Positions 9,201 to 10,995 of a stretch of DNA of 10,995 nt are shown here, one piece after another. The stretch's first letter is position 1. Each line of letters starts with the position of its first letter. The DNA is from Baffinella frigidus (taxonomy: Eukaryota > Cryptophyceae > Cryptomonadales > Baffinellaceae), in assembly GCA_026770585.1 (NCBI GenBank), contig MU646339.1, forward strand, positions 663,506 through 674,500. Reading direction: 5' to 3'. The notes below the pieces were generated by a model. It was not told the DNA's origin. It searched no databases and was given only the letters and a program-made list of their open reading frames with translations. A program made the translations under genes and the position numbers.

Positions 9201-10122
9201 CCCTTTAGCATTCTCGTGTAGTAACAATCCACCATAACTGCCAGAAAATCCCTGCGTAGCCCTCTGCGTGGTAAAGAAGAAGAAGAAGAAGAAGAAGAAG
9301 AAGGAACCTCTAGCATTCTTCTCGTGTGGTAACAATCTACAATACCTGGTAATCGTTGCGGCGTTTCGCGAATTTGACGGAGCCCTTGAAGAGCTCGTTC
9401 CCGAACAGCGAATAGAAGATGATGAAAACAATCGTCACGGCCATCGCATACCCCACCCCCTGCGAAAACCGCAATCGTTTAACTTAAAATGTAAATTTTA
9501 AAATTGTCAACTCAAGATTTGAAGGTGAAAGTTAATTGGTGGACGCGTAACCCACCCCATGCGGAAATCCACCGTTACTTGGTTGACGGAGTTTCTTAAG
9601 TTAACAGAGGTACTTAAGTTAACGGAGGAACCACTTTTGCTTTGAGACGCCCCACCCCCTGTGAGAGTGGTCCACTTAGTGCGATCCACTTGTCACGCCA
9701 TAAGTGGCCACGTGTCACGCCATAAGTGGCCAGGGATGAGCGCTACGTGGATCACTCTTACCCTGCGAAAGACACCACACGCGTTGTTAAAACTTAAAAT
9801 TCGAAGGTGTGTTTCGGATCCAAGGTCTCGGGTTTCGGGTTTCGGGTTTCGGGTCCAGGGTTTCGGTTTTCAGGTTTCGGATCCAGGGTTTTAGTTTCCA
9901 GGTTTCGGATCCAGGGTTTCATGTTTTGGGTCTTGGGTTTCGGGTTTCGGGTTTCGGATCCAGGGTTTCGGGTTTCAGCTTTCGGATCCAGGGTTTCGGG
10001 AGTCGGGTCCAGGGTTCAAGGCTGGGCGTTCTCACCTGGGGACTGCCGAACGCCTGGGCCGTAAGGCGCTTGAGGCCCGTGAGATGCTTGGTCAGCTTCC
10101 CCACCCGAAACACGCGCAGTGC
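147..10122 (-). CDS. Partial spliced gene: multi-repeat voltage-gated cation channel (second half of one repeat, first half of the next)
   Basis: About 16 short coding islands on the minus strand read in order as S4, S5, pore, S6, linker, S1, S2, S3, S4 of six-helix channel repeats. Two consecutive repeats mean a Cav/Nav/NALCN-like or two-pore-channel-like plasma or organelle membrane protein that passes cations when its S4 sensors move. Exons are 37-175 nt, rich in G or C at third codon positions, and mostly flanked by AG acceptors and GT donors. Most junctions are phase 0. The inter-repeat linker is about 130 residues, similar in size to I-II or II-III linkers of animal Cav channels. Both gene ends lie outside the window, so repeat number and ion selectivity are not known. 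Homology is inferred from motif reading, not from a search. Confidence 0.8.
262..345. repeat. 34-bp direct repeat, CGTAATGTTRGCGTTGTTCGACAAAT
   Basis: The word starts at 262 and 296. GAAACGTTAGCGTT flanks it at 244 and 331. It sits directly upstream of the 230 acceptor in the transcript. The rest of the 231-857 intron shows only the 139-bp element and scattered GTCAAC motifs. Confidence 0.55.
657..795. mobile_element. MITE-like foldback element, copy A (139 bp)
   Basis: The ends are CCACTTAGCGGC and GGCTGCTAAGTGG, an inverted repeat of about 12 bp extending imperfectly to about 19 bp. The middle holds a perfect 24-bp palindrome at 681-704 (half TTTCACCTTGAA). It is the same length as copy B at 2420-2558 and shares its right half (GGATAAGATTC...GACTGTATCCGTGAAGCCC). 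It has no coding capacity. No clear target duplication is seen. Confidence 0.7.
858..911 (-). CDS. Exon: S3 helix
   Basis: 18 codons, phase 0 both ends, acceptor AACAG and donor GTGAGT (near-consensus). EGGWNMLDFVFIQIMMID has the W-N-x-L-D-F start of S3 found across voltage-gated cation channels, with the conserved Asn and Asp. It follows the S2 exon in phase and precedes the S4 exon in phase. The acceptor is at the edge of a GT-rich satellite. Confidence 0.8.
914..1289 (+). repeat. GT-rich satellite (GGTGTGTGG, GGTTTGG)
   Basis: About 370 bp of TG/GGG-rich degenerate repeat, including GTGTTTG blocks, that ends in telomere-like TTTAGGGT. The G-rich strand is plus, so the transcript is C- and A-rich. 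The Cys/Gly/Val-rich frames it gives on the plus strand are artefacts of the repeat. Confidence 0.8.
1290..1355 (-). CDS. Possible exon: S2-S3 segment
   Basis: 22 codons, phase 0 at both ends, from acceptor ATCGCAG to a weak donor GTCCGA. It reads ALPMRRTIEFPAGKP then PFFSSTE. It lies between the S2 and S3 exons, and a basic stretch there would be acceptable. S2 can also join directly to S3 in phase without it. A similar copy sits at 1536-1598. Confidence 0.35.
1373..1865. repeat. AT-rich TTTCAAATTACCACTTGTAAAT repeats, two blocks
   Basis: A unit of about 22-26 bp recurs irregularly at 1373-1545 and 1747-1865. Between the blocks are the duplicated ALPM segment (1536-1598) and telomere-like TTTAGGATTTAGG sequence at 1619-1725. 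No coding signal is seen in the blocks. Confidence 0.7.
1536..1598 (-). pseudogene. Duplicate of the 1290-1355 segment
   Basis: It reads ALPMRHTIKFLTGKPPFF then a stop after two codons. Differences from the other copy are mostly transitions, several at CpG (CG to TG or CA), and change R to H, E to K, P to L and A to T. No donor is seen. The flank AAAAACGGAGGCTTCCCTG is shared. Confidence 0.5.
2031..2048. repeat. 18-bp perfect palindrome inside a GTGACC/GGTCAC inverted pair
   Basis: TCCCCGGATATCCGGGGA is self-complementary. Around it, GTGACC (2021) and GGTCAC (2060) face each other. The centre resembles the central hairpin of the 139-bp element copy B, so this may be a third, more diverged relative. 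Confidence 0.5.
2102..2149 (+). repeat. 17-bp tandem repeat, three units
   Basis: ACGCGTTAAGTGGCCAA occurs almost exactly three times. The adjacent GAGAAAACGTGCCCAATGCG just before it is a copy of the S2 exon end and donor (GGCGCGTTTTCCCAG). Confidence 0.7.
2163..2229 (-). CDS. Exon: S2 core and S2-S3 turn
   Basis: VFFTVEVLSKMYAFGAFSQ is a clear S2 end: F-T-x-E followed by K-M-Y-A-x-G, the charge-transfer Glu and the K that closes S2 in Cav/Nav repeats. The donor is GTTCAC, leaving phase 0. The acceptor is uncertain: CGCAG at 2230-2232 adds SLL before VFF and needs phase 2. CCTAG at 2219-2221 starts inside the Val codon and needs phase 1. Two GTTGAC motifs lie just upstream of the first site. 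Confidence 0.7.
2420..2558. mobile_element. MITE-like foldback element, copy B (139 bp)
   Basis: The ends CCACTTAGCAGC and GCTGCTAAGTGG are perfect inverted repeats, extending imperfectly to about 19 bp. The centre at 2443-2467 is a hairpin of different sequence from copy A (arm TTTCCCCC), so the fold is kept while the sequence changed. It is inserted in the S2 intron. Confidence 0.7.
2701..2737 (-). CDS. Micro-exon: start of S2
   Basis: This 37-nt exon lies between acceptor CACACAG and donor GTAAAG. It enters in phase 2 and reads GLRRDFVNMVNI. With the next exon this gives ...DFVNMVNI plus VFFTVEV, the form of an S2 helix (N-x-x-F-x-x-x-F-T-x-E). It ends in phase 0, whereas the next exon's visible AG sites need phase 1 or 2. 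A small correction or an unseen micro-exon is implied. Confidence 0.6.
2757..2830. repeat. AAGTTGAC hairpin repeat, copy 1 of 3
   Basis: TTTTTCGTGCCAAAGTTGAC, a spacer, then GTCAACTTAGGAGTAGTC. The arms AAGTTGAC (2771) and GTCAACTT (2803) can pair. Related copies are at 3710-3785 and 3849-3924. All three sit just upstream of a 3' splice site or its copy. Confidence 0.6.
2976..3031 (-). CDS. Exon: acidic S1-S2 loop
   Basis: 18 codons plus two bases from acceptor GCGCAG to donor GTTTCG: VDTEEDPSLDPELRKTID. It enters in phase 0 after S1 and leaves in phase 2. The phase-2 end joins exactly to the 2737 exon, giving Ser at the junction. A short acidic loop between S1 and S2 is normal in this family. 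A GTTGAC motif lies about 22 nt upstream of the acceptor. Confidence 0.65.
3380..3606 (-). repeat. 19-bp minisatellite carrying the S1 exon end and 5' splice site, 12 units
   Basis: Twelve tandem units of 19 bp (one of 18) have consensus TTACGAAAATGAGGACAAC on the plus strand. On the transcribed strand each reads CTCATTTTC/GTAAGTTGTC, the last codons of the S1 exon joined to its donor. The first unit overlaps the exon. Five units keep GTAAGTTGTCC and one has GTGAGTTGTCC. Since 19 is not a multiple of three, use of another donor would change frame. Confidence 0.85.
3592..3693 (-). CDS. Exon: S1 helix of the downstream repeat
   Basis: 34 codons, phase 0 both ends, acceptor CCGCAG and donor GTAAGT, the strongest donor in the window. 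The sequence begins LNQTIRAFIYDLVENKNF and continues with the helix NLFVAAAIIFSVVLIF. The pattern R-x-x-x-Y-x-L-V-x-x-x-x-F before a hydrophobic helix is typical of S1 in Cav/Nav repeats. Its last five codons and donor form the first unit of the 19-bp minisatellite at 3380-3606. A partial copy of its first 14 codons lies at 3791-3832. Confidence 0.8.
3710..3924. repeat. AAGTTGAC hairpin repeat, copies 2 and 3 (tandem)
   Basis: Two copies, 3710-3785 and 3849-3924, each begin TTCTTTTTCACT-CAAAGTTGAC and end GTCAACTTAAGG-TAGTCTG (second copy GTTAACTT). Each lies directly upstream of an S1 exon copy as part of the 140-bp tandem duplication. Confidence 0.65.
3791..3832 (-). pseudogene. Partial duplicate of the S1 exon start
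   Basis: It reads LNQTIRAFTYDLVK after the same acceptor CCGCAG, then diverges. The duplicated block includes the upstream intron (the TTTTTCACT-CAAAGTTGAC region). It runs at about 3647-3785 and again at 3788-3924, a tandem duplication with a period near 140 bp. It has no donor. Confidence 0.65.
4082..4110 (-). pseudogene. Short copy of the linker exon end
   Basis: It reads KGIGKLLRD and then GTAAGC, matching the last nine codons and donor position of the 4537 exon. The upstream part is absent. Confidence 0.45.
4149..4194 (-). pseudogene. Frameshifted copy of the linker exon
   Basis: It matches CCCTCGTCGGGGAC...AGGAAGCTGCT...TACGAT followed by GTACGT. One base is missing near GTGCGGGATCAGG relative to the intact exon, so the frame shifts. 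A CTGCAG acceptor precedes it, with GTCAAC four bases upstream. Confidence 0.6.
4248..4263 (+). repeat. Poly-C tract
   Basis: A run of about 15 C residues in the intron between S1 and the linker exon. Length may vary or be misassembled. Confidence 0.8.
4334..4363 (-). pseudogene. 3' half of the linker exon with donor
   Basis: It reads RAGVRKLLYD followed by the same donor GTACGTTACC as the full exon, and its downstream flank CTGAAAAAGAGAAAAT is also copied. The 5' half and acceptor are missing. Confidence 0.6.
4537..4608 (-). CDS. Exon: inter-repeat linker just before S1
   Basis: 24 codons, phase 0 both ends, acceptor ACCCAG and donor GTACGT. It reads DLRKDDVAAALVGDRAG then IRKLLYD, a charged amphipathic segment that joins in phase to the S1 exon at 3693. 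The acceptor abuts a telomere-like array on its upstream side. Three degraded copies of the 3' half with their donors lie at 4334-4363, 4149-4194 and 4082-4110. Only this copy is complete. Confidence 0.7.
4614..4860 (+). repeat. Telomere-like array, degenerate GGGTTTTGG and TTTAGGG
   Basis: GGGTTTTGG and GGGTGTGG grade into TTTAGGG, interrupted at 4722-4750 by a unique segment. It ends in GGTTTCGG variants. The left edge abuts the acceptor of the 4608 exon. Confidence 0.8.
4876..4950 (-). CDS. Probable exon: inter-repeat linker, TSTKQKLW segment
   Basis: 25 codons from acceptor CGGTAG to donor GTAATT reading VVVDRAAEQGE then TSTKQKLWDIIIAA. The frame is open and GC3-rich. The stated start is phase 0, but the upstream exon ends in phase 1. 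An alternative acceptor AAG at 4923-4925 would start the exon at 4922 and restore phase (R-E-TSTKQKLW). The exon end is phase 0 and matches the next exon. Function is unknown beyond linker. Confidence 0.5.
4969..5008 (+). repeat. Exact 20-bp tandem duplication
   Basis: TTTTTGTGTGAGCCGGATTG twice, immediately upstream of the 4950 acceptor in the transcript. Its complement places CAATCCGGCTCACAC there twice. Confidence 0.8.
5214..5388 (-). CDS. Exon: inter-repeat linker with EF-hand-like F-x3-W segment
   Basis: This is the longest exon in the window, 58 codons plus one base. Acceptor AACAG lies at the edge of a perfect CCCTAAA array and donor is GTACGT. It enters in phase 0 and ends in phase 1. 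The content is hydrophilic and charged. The stretch KEFQFRWKQVLSPATA then IMYTDQLF resembles the F-x3-W...P-A-T...Y-x-D segment that follows S6 of repeat IV in Cav channels (the pre-IQ EF-hand). That match is by eye and may be chance. A Met codon at the third residue makes this look like a free 65-residue ORF, but it is better read as an exon. Decayed matches to its start and middle lie near 5516-5534 and 5598-5634. Confidence 0.7.
5403..5509 (+). repeat. Telomere-like array, near-perfect TTTAGGG
   Basis: About 13 TTTAGGG units with one interruption. In the transcript, CCCTAAA runs into CCCCACAACCTAAACAG, the pyrimidine-rich tract and acceptor of the 5388 exon. This array is interstitial, not a chromosome end. 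Confidence 0.85.
5516..5634 (-). pseudogene. Two weak remnants of the linker exon
   Basis: At 5516-5534 the minus strand has GGCAGGTTCAGATGAGGCG, like the acceptor and first codons (VQM) of the 5388 exon. At 5598-5634 it reads ESLYLWETTRKQN, comparable to LAELWDRLRKQN in that exon. A CTTGGGGCTTAGG-type repeat separates them. The similarity is short and diverged. Confidence 0.35.
6217..6312 (-). CDS. Exon: end of S6 and start of inter-repeat linker
   Basis: 32 codons, phase 0 both ends, acceptor GGCAG and donor GTATCC. VLRMFIALILENFEFTEDQ closely follows the S6 C-terminal signature of four-repeat channels, (N)-L-F-x-A-x-I-x-x-N-F-E. This is the strongest single piece of evidence for the family. 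The gating Asn usually found two residues before Phe is Arg here (L-R-M-F). The remaining residues, TCLQIQLFQKNQ, begin the cytoplasmic linker. Two decayed copies lie at 6370-6412 and 6547-6572. Confidence 0.82.
6370..6412 (-). pseudogene. Decayed copy of the S6-end exon
   Basis: The minus strand reads ATTCTGCGGATGTTCATG and then GAAAACTTCGAGTTTACAGA, the exon with about 18 nt deleted between FIA and ENF. The frame is lost. It is followed in plus-strand order by a copied flank: ATTCAAAAGTGTTTCCTGGT recurs near 6350 and 6460. Confidence 0.6.
6547..6572 (-). pseudogene. Short fragment of the S6-end exon
   Basis: Only GAGAACTTCGAGTTTACAC (ENFEFT) remains, abutting a telomere-like array that starts at 6573. 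It is the third copy of this exon motif within 360 bp. Confidence 0.5.
6573..6720 (+). repeat. Telomere-like array, TTTAGGG and TTTGGGG
   Basis: Perfect TTTAGGG in the middle, with GGTTTGGGG variants on the right. It lies between the S6 exon and the decayed S6-end fragment at 6547. Confidence 0.8.
6728..6769 (-). CDS. Exon: first half of S6
   Basis: 14 codons, phase 0 both ends, acceptor CCGCAG and donor GTACGC. VGYFVVFYYIANFL is a hydrophobic, aromatic-rich helix like the S6 start of Cav/Nav channels (YF-x-x-F-x-I-x-x-x-FL). It joins in phase to the 6312 exon, which completes S6. A perfect 11-bp inverted repeat with GTCAAC arms lies about 20 nt upstream of the acceptor. Confidence 0.75.
6790..6823. 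repeat. Perfect 11-bp inverted repeat upstream of the S6 acceptor
   Basis: GTCAACTTTCA at 6790-6800 faces TGAAAGTTGAC at 6813-6823 with a 12-nt loop. In the transcript it ends about 20 nt before the S6 exon acceptor and includes TTGAC, a fit to the yUnAy branch-point form. Confidence 0.65.
6854..6933 (-). CDS. Possible exon: pore-to-S6 segment
   Basis: An open segment between acceptor CCCGTAG and donor GTACGC reads FTLWHHGSWETGLIKTTT then PAVDFPGL. It sits where the extracellular stretch between filter and S6 is expected, and it enters in phase 0 after the pore exon. A GTTGAC motif lies about 16 nt upstream of the acceptor, as in confirmed-looking exons. Against it, with this donor it ends in phase 2 while the S6 exon needs phase 0. 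The true donor may differ, or this may not be an exon. Confidence 0.35.
7069..7199. mobile_element. Foldback element (131 bp)
   Basis: TTTCGGAACATAATAGAATC at the left faces GATTCTGTTTTGTTCCGAAA at the right, an inverted repeat of about 20 bp with two mismatches. Inside is a second hairpin, GCTTTTTTA-TGCC-TAAAAAAGC. No target duplication was recognised. It lies in the intron between the pore and S6 exons. Confidence 0.55.
7233..7610 (+). repeat. GGGTTTCGG and GATTTTCGGG repeats around the 7397 pore copy
   Basis: Degenerate GGTTTC/GGTTTCGGG repeats. AGTGTTCAGTTGTTTCTT occurs twice (about 7271 and 7333) with a period near 60 bp. GGGATTTTCGGG variants follow at 7530-7580. Confidence 0.6.
7397..7468 (-). 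pseudogene. Pore-exon copy lacking its 5' end
   Basis: It reads VEFVFGESYNENL then RIGMEEQDVVG and GGTCTAA, the donor side of the pore exon with conservative changes (Y to N, D to E, L to V). The acceptor and first nine or so codons are replaced by unrelated sequence (CGGGTTTCTG). The last 13 residues before the donor equal those of the intact exon. It is the most downstream copy in the transcript. It has no clear acceptor, so it is probably a remnant. Confidence 0.65.
7615..7713 (-). CDS. Exon: pore helix and selectivity filter (most complete of five copies)
   Basis: 33 codons, phase 0 at both ends, acceptor ATCAG and donor GTACCC. The residues EAMKAMIEFLFGESYYDNL fit the P-loop of a voltage-gated cation channel. 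The helix A-M-I-E-F-L-F leads into G-E-S, whose Glu is placed like the filter Glu in the T-x-E-x-W motif of Cav repeats. The usual Trp is replaced by Tyr. The charged tail RIGMEEQDVVG would lead to S6. It joins in phase with the S5 exon upstream. Of five copies in 7397-8404 only this one keeps acceptor, full open frame and donor, so I take it as the constitutive exon. Mutually exclusive use with other copies cannot be excluded. Confidence 0.75.
7882..7938 (-). pseudogene. Pore-exon copy truncated after SYY
   Basis: The acceptor ACACAG is followed by YMLEAMKAMIEFLFGESYY in open frame, then sequence diverges and no donor follows. It has Leu where the intact copy has the second Met. It keeps acceptor and filter but not the exon end. 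Confidence 0.65.
8135..8200 (-). pseudogene. Pore-exon copy truncated after DNL
   Basis: Acceptor AACACAG is followed by YMLEAMTAMIEFLFGESYY then DNL in open frame (Lys to Thr in the pore helix). It then runs into telomere-like repeat with no donor. It is separated from its neighbours by TTATT-rich spacer, the same arrangement as the other copies. Confidence 0.65.
8356..8404 (-). pseudogene. Frameshifted pore-exon copy
   Basis: Acceptor GCAG and TACATG are kept and the 3' part (CTCTTTGGAGAGAGCTACTA) is clear. An internal deletion of roughly a dozen bases and substitutions remove the pore-helix codons and break the frame. It is the first copy reached in the transcript and the most decayed. 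Confidence 0.6.
8512..8642. mobile_element. MITE-like element (about 131 bp) with TA flanks
   Basis: Perfect 13-bp terminal inverted repeats ACCACGCCAGATT and AATCTGGCGTGGT. TA directly flanks CCACGCC on both sides, as in Tc1/mariner-type insertions. In the middle is a perfect hairpin at 8583-8606 (arm AATACCGTAC). There is no transposase. Confidence 0.6.
8679..9222. repeat. Imperfect inverted repeat, arms about 90-115 bp
   Basis: The left arm 8679-8794 and right arm 9132-9222 are reverse complements over long runs, for example GTGTAGTAACGTTCTTTGCC (8728) against GGCAACGAAAGTTACTACAC (9155). The left arm has about 30 bp extra. The interior has AAG-rich microsatellite and no convincing gene. 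It lies in the S5-pore intron beside decayed S5 copies. Confidence 0.55.
9008..9304 (+). repeat. AAG trinucleotide microsatellites
   Basis: (AAG)n tracts at 9008-9085 and 9273-9304. A short (TTC)n at 3065-3081 is similar. The Lys/Glu-rich or Phe-rich frames across them are not taken as genes. Confidence 0.8.
9099..9140 (-). pseudogene. Decayed copy of the S5 exon 3' end
   Basis: The minus strand reads GTCTCCGTCAAGTTCGAG, then a changed stretch, then CGCCGCAATGATTACCAG and GGTGCC. It matches the end of the S5 exon (codons for SVKF and RRNDYQ, then the donor), but an insertion breaks the frame. A further fragment at about 8905-8935 keeps only the donor surroundings (CGATTATGAGGTATTGTAG). Both are non-functional remnants of local duplication. 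Confidence 0.6.
9346..9459 (-). CDS. Exon: S5 helix and start of pore turret
   Basis: 38 codons, phase 0 at both ends, acceptor CGCAG and donor GTATTG. The core VTIVFIIFYSLFGNELF is a hydrophobic S5 helix followed by the LFG-x-x-LF motif that ends S5 in Cav/Nav-type channels (there commonly IIGMQLFGG-like). The tail KGSVKFAKRRNDYQ would be the short extracellular turret before the pore helix in the 7713 exon. The sequence also resembles the S5 end of polycystin channels (LGYLLFG), but the multi-repeat layout argues against that family. Partial copies of its 3' end lie at 9099-9140 and near 8905-8935. Confidence 0.8.
9664..9760. repeat. Foldback segment with internal 22-bp tandem repeat
   Basis: AGAGTGGTCCAC at the left faces GTGGATCACTCT at the right (one mismatch). 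Between them TGTCACGCCATAAGTGGCCA occurs twice with a 22-bp period. The CCACTTA/TAAGTGG words recall the ends of the 139-bp elements. Confidence 0.5.
10036..10122 (-). CDS. Exon: S4 voltage sensor and S4-S5 linker of the upstream repeat
   Basis: 29 codons, phase 0 at both ends, between acceptor CCAG and donor GTGAGA. The residues ALRVFRVGKLTKHLTG place basic residues every third position (R3, R6, K9, K12), the spacing of an S4 voltage sensor. The rest, with KRLTAQAFGSPQ, fits the amphipathic S4-S5 linker. It joins in phase to the S5 exon at 9459. The acceptor directly follows a long C-rich repeat array (GGGTTTCGG on the plus strand). A near-identical copy of the first 17 codons lies at 10256-10306. 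There it has Arg where this exon has His at residue 13, a CGT to CAT change typical of CpG decay. Confidence 0.75.
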
Positions 10123-10255
10123 CTGGAATCCGGGTTTCGGGTTTCGGATTCCGGGTTTCGGGTTCCGGGTTTGGGATTCCGGGTATGGGGTTCCGGGTTT
10201 CGGATTTCGGGTTTGGGATTTGGGGGTTGGAGTGGGGGTTTGAGGTTTCGGGTCT

Positions 10256-10306
10256 GAGGCCCGTGAGACGCTTGGTCAGCTTCCCCACCCGAAACACGCG
10301 CAGCGC
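10256..10306 (-). pseudogene. Truncated duplicate of the S4 exon
   Basis: It starts with the same acceptor context (GCAG) and encodes ALRVFRVGKLTKRLTGL, identical to the 10122 exon except Arg for His. It then runs into GGTTTCGG repeat without a GT donor. It lies about 185 bp upstream of the complete exon in the transcript. It is probably a decayed copy from local tandem duplication, although its acceptor and frame are still open. Confidence 0.7.
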
Positions 10307-10764
10307 CTGCAATCCGGATTTCGGTTTTCGGATTCCGGGTTTCGGATTCCGGGTTTCGGATTCCAGGTTTTGGGTTTCGGGTTTCGGATTTGGGGTTTGG
10401 GGTTTGGGGGTTGGGGTTTCGGATTCCTGGTTTCGGATTCCGGGTTTCGGGTTGCGGGTTTCGGTTTTCGGGTTCCGGGTTTCGGGTTTCGGATTCCAGG
10501 TTTCGGATTCCGGGTTTCGGATTCCGGGTTTCGGATTCCGGGTTTCGGTTTTCGGTTTTCGGTTTTCGGGTTTCGAGTTTCAGGTTTCGGATTCCGAGTT
10601 TCAGGTTCCGGATTTCGGGTTTCGGGTCTGGGTTTCGGGTTTCGGGTTTCGGGTTCCGAGTTTCGGATTCCGGGTTTGGGGTTTGGGGTTTCGATTCCGG
10701 GTTTGGGGTTTGGGGTTTCGGTTCCGGATTTGGGGTTTGGGGTTTGGGGTGTAAGATGTAGGCG

Positions 10765-10995
10765 CGCGCGAGAGAGAGCGAGAGCGAGAGAGCGAAAGGA
10801 AGAGCGAGCGAGAGAACGAGAGCGGGAGAGCGAGAGAGCGAGAGAGCGCGCGAGAGAGGCAGCGAGAGAGAGAGAGCGAGATATATATATATATAGAGAG
10901 AGAGCGCGGGCGGGCGGGCGGGCGAGAGAGAGAGAGAGAGAGCGAGCGAGGAGAGAGAGAGAGAGAGAAGAGAGGGCGAGAGAGAGAGAGAGAGA
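10765..10995 (+). repeat. GA-rich simple repeat at window end
   Basis: GAGA and GCGAGAGA purine-rich repeat with a short TATATATATA block and GGGC units. A similar GA tract occupies 1-30 at the other end. No gene signal is seen. Confidence 0.9.

Larger units (their letters stand above)
9815..10755 (+). repeat. GGTTTCGGATTCC minisatellite arrays, three blocks
   Basis: GGGTTTCGG with GGATCCA (left block, 9815-10020) or GATTCC (10125-10250 and 10312-10755) insertions, of about 7-14 bp period, degenerate. The blocks are separated by the two S4 exon copies. The long Gly/Phe/Val/Ser-rich plus-strand frames are translations of the repeat. Confidence 0.85.

Noticed and set aside
9099-9431. 110-codon minus-strand frame with Phe run
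   Set aside because: It overlaps the S5 exon in another frame and runs through (TTC)n. The S5 frame is the meaningful one.
9807-10761. Long Gly/Phe/Val/Ser-rich plus-strand open frames up to 211 codons
   Set aside because: They are translations of the GGTTTCGGATTCC minisatellite. The S4 exon copies on the minus strand interrupt it, and overlapping frames are all open, as expected of a repeat lacking stops.

Overview
The window reads as nuclear DNA of a eukaryote. There are no bacterial operons, no ribosome binding sites and no long open reading frames. Instead there are many very short GC3-rich coding islands bounded by AG acceptors and GT donors, set in introns filled with simple repeats, TTTAGGG-type telomere-like repeats and small foldback elements. 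TTTAGGG is the telomere unit of plants, green algae, chromerids and several other algal or protist lineages. With the channel type seen here, an alga or protist (an alveolate such as a chromerid would fit) is my best guess, but nothing in the window fixes the species.

The one gene I can support runs on the minus strand across almost the whole window and continues beyond both ends. It encodes part of a multi-repeat voltage-gated cation channel (the Cav/Nav/NALCN-like superfamily). Read right to left, the exons give, in the correct order: S4 and S4-S5 linker (10122-10036), S5 (9459-9346), pore helix and selectivity filter (7713-7615), a possible pore-to-S6 segment (6933-6854), S6 (6769-6728), the end of S6 (6312-6217) and an inter-repeat linker (5388-5214, 4950-4876, 4608-4537). 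The next repeat then follows: S1 (3693-3592), S1-S2 loop (3031-2976), start of S2 (2737-2701), S2 (2229-2163), a doubtful S2-S3 segment (1355-1290), S3 (911-858) and the S4 voltage sensor (230-147). Most junctions are phase 0, and one phase-2/phase-2 junction joins exactly. One junction inside S2 does not join in phase.

The introns hold the unusual material. Beside most exons lie one or more decayed copies of that exon: five pore-exon copies at 7397-8404, four of the 4537 linker exon, three of S6 end, three of S5, two of S1, two of S4 and two of the 1290 segment. A 12-unit, 19-bp minisatellite next to S1 (3380-3606) is built from the S1 exon end and its 5' splice site, so it repeats the donor many times. 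GTCAAC/GTTGAC motifs, several forming hairpins, sit just upstream of about half of the 3' splice sites. Most remaining acceptors abut C-rich telomere-like tracts, which are always C-rich in the transcript. At least three MITE-like foldback elements are visible. Both window ends are GA-rich simple repeat.
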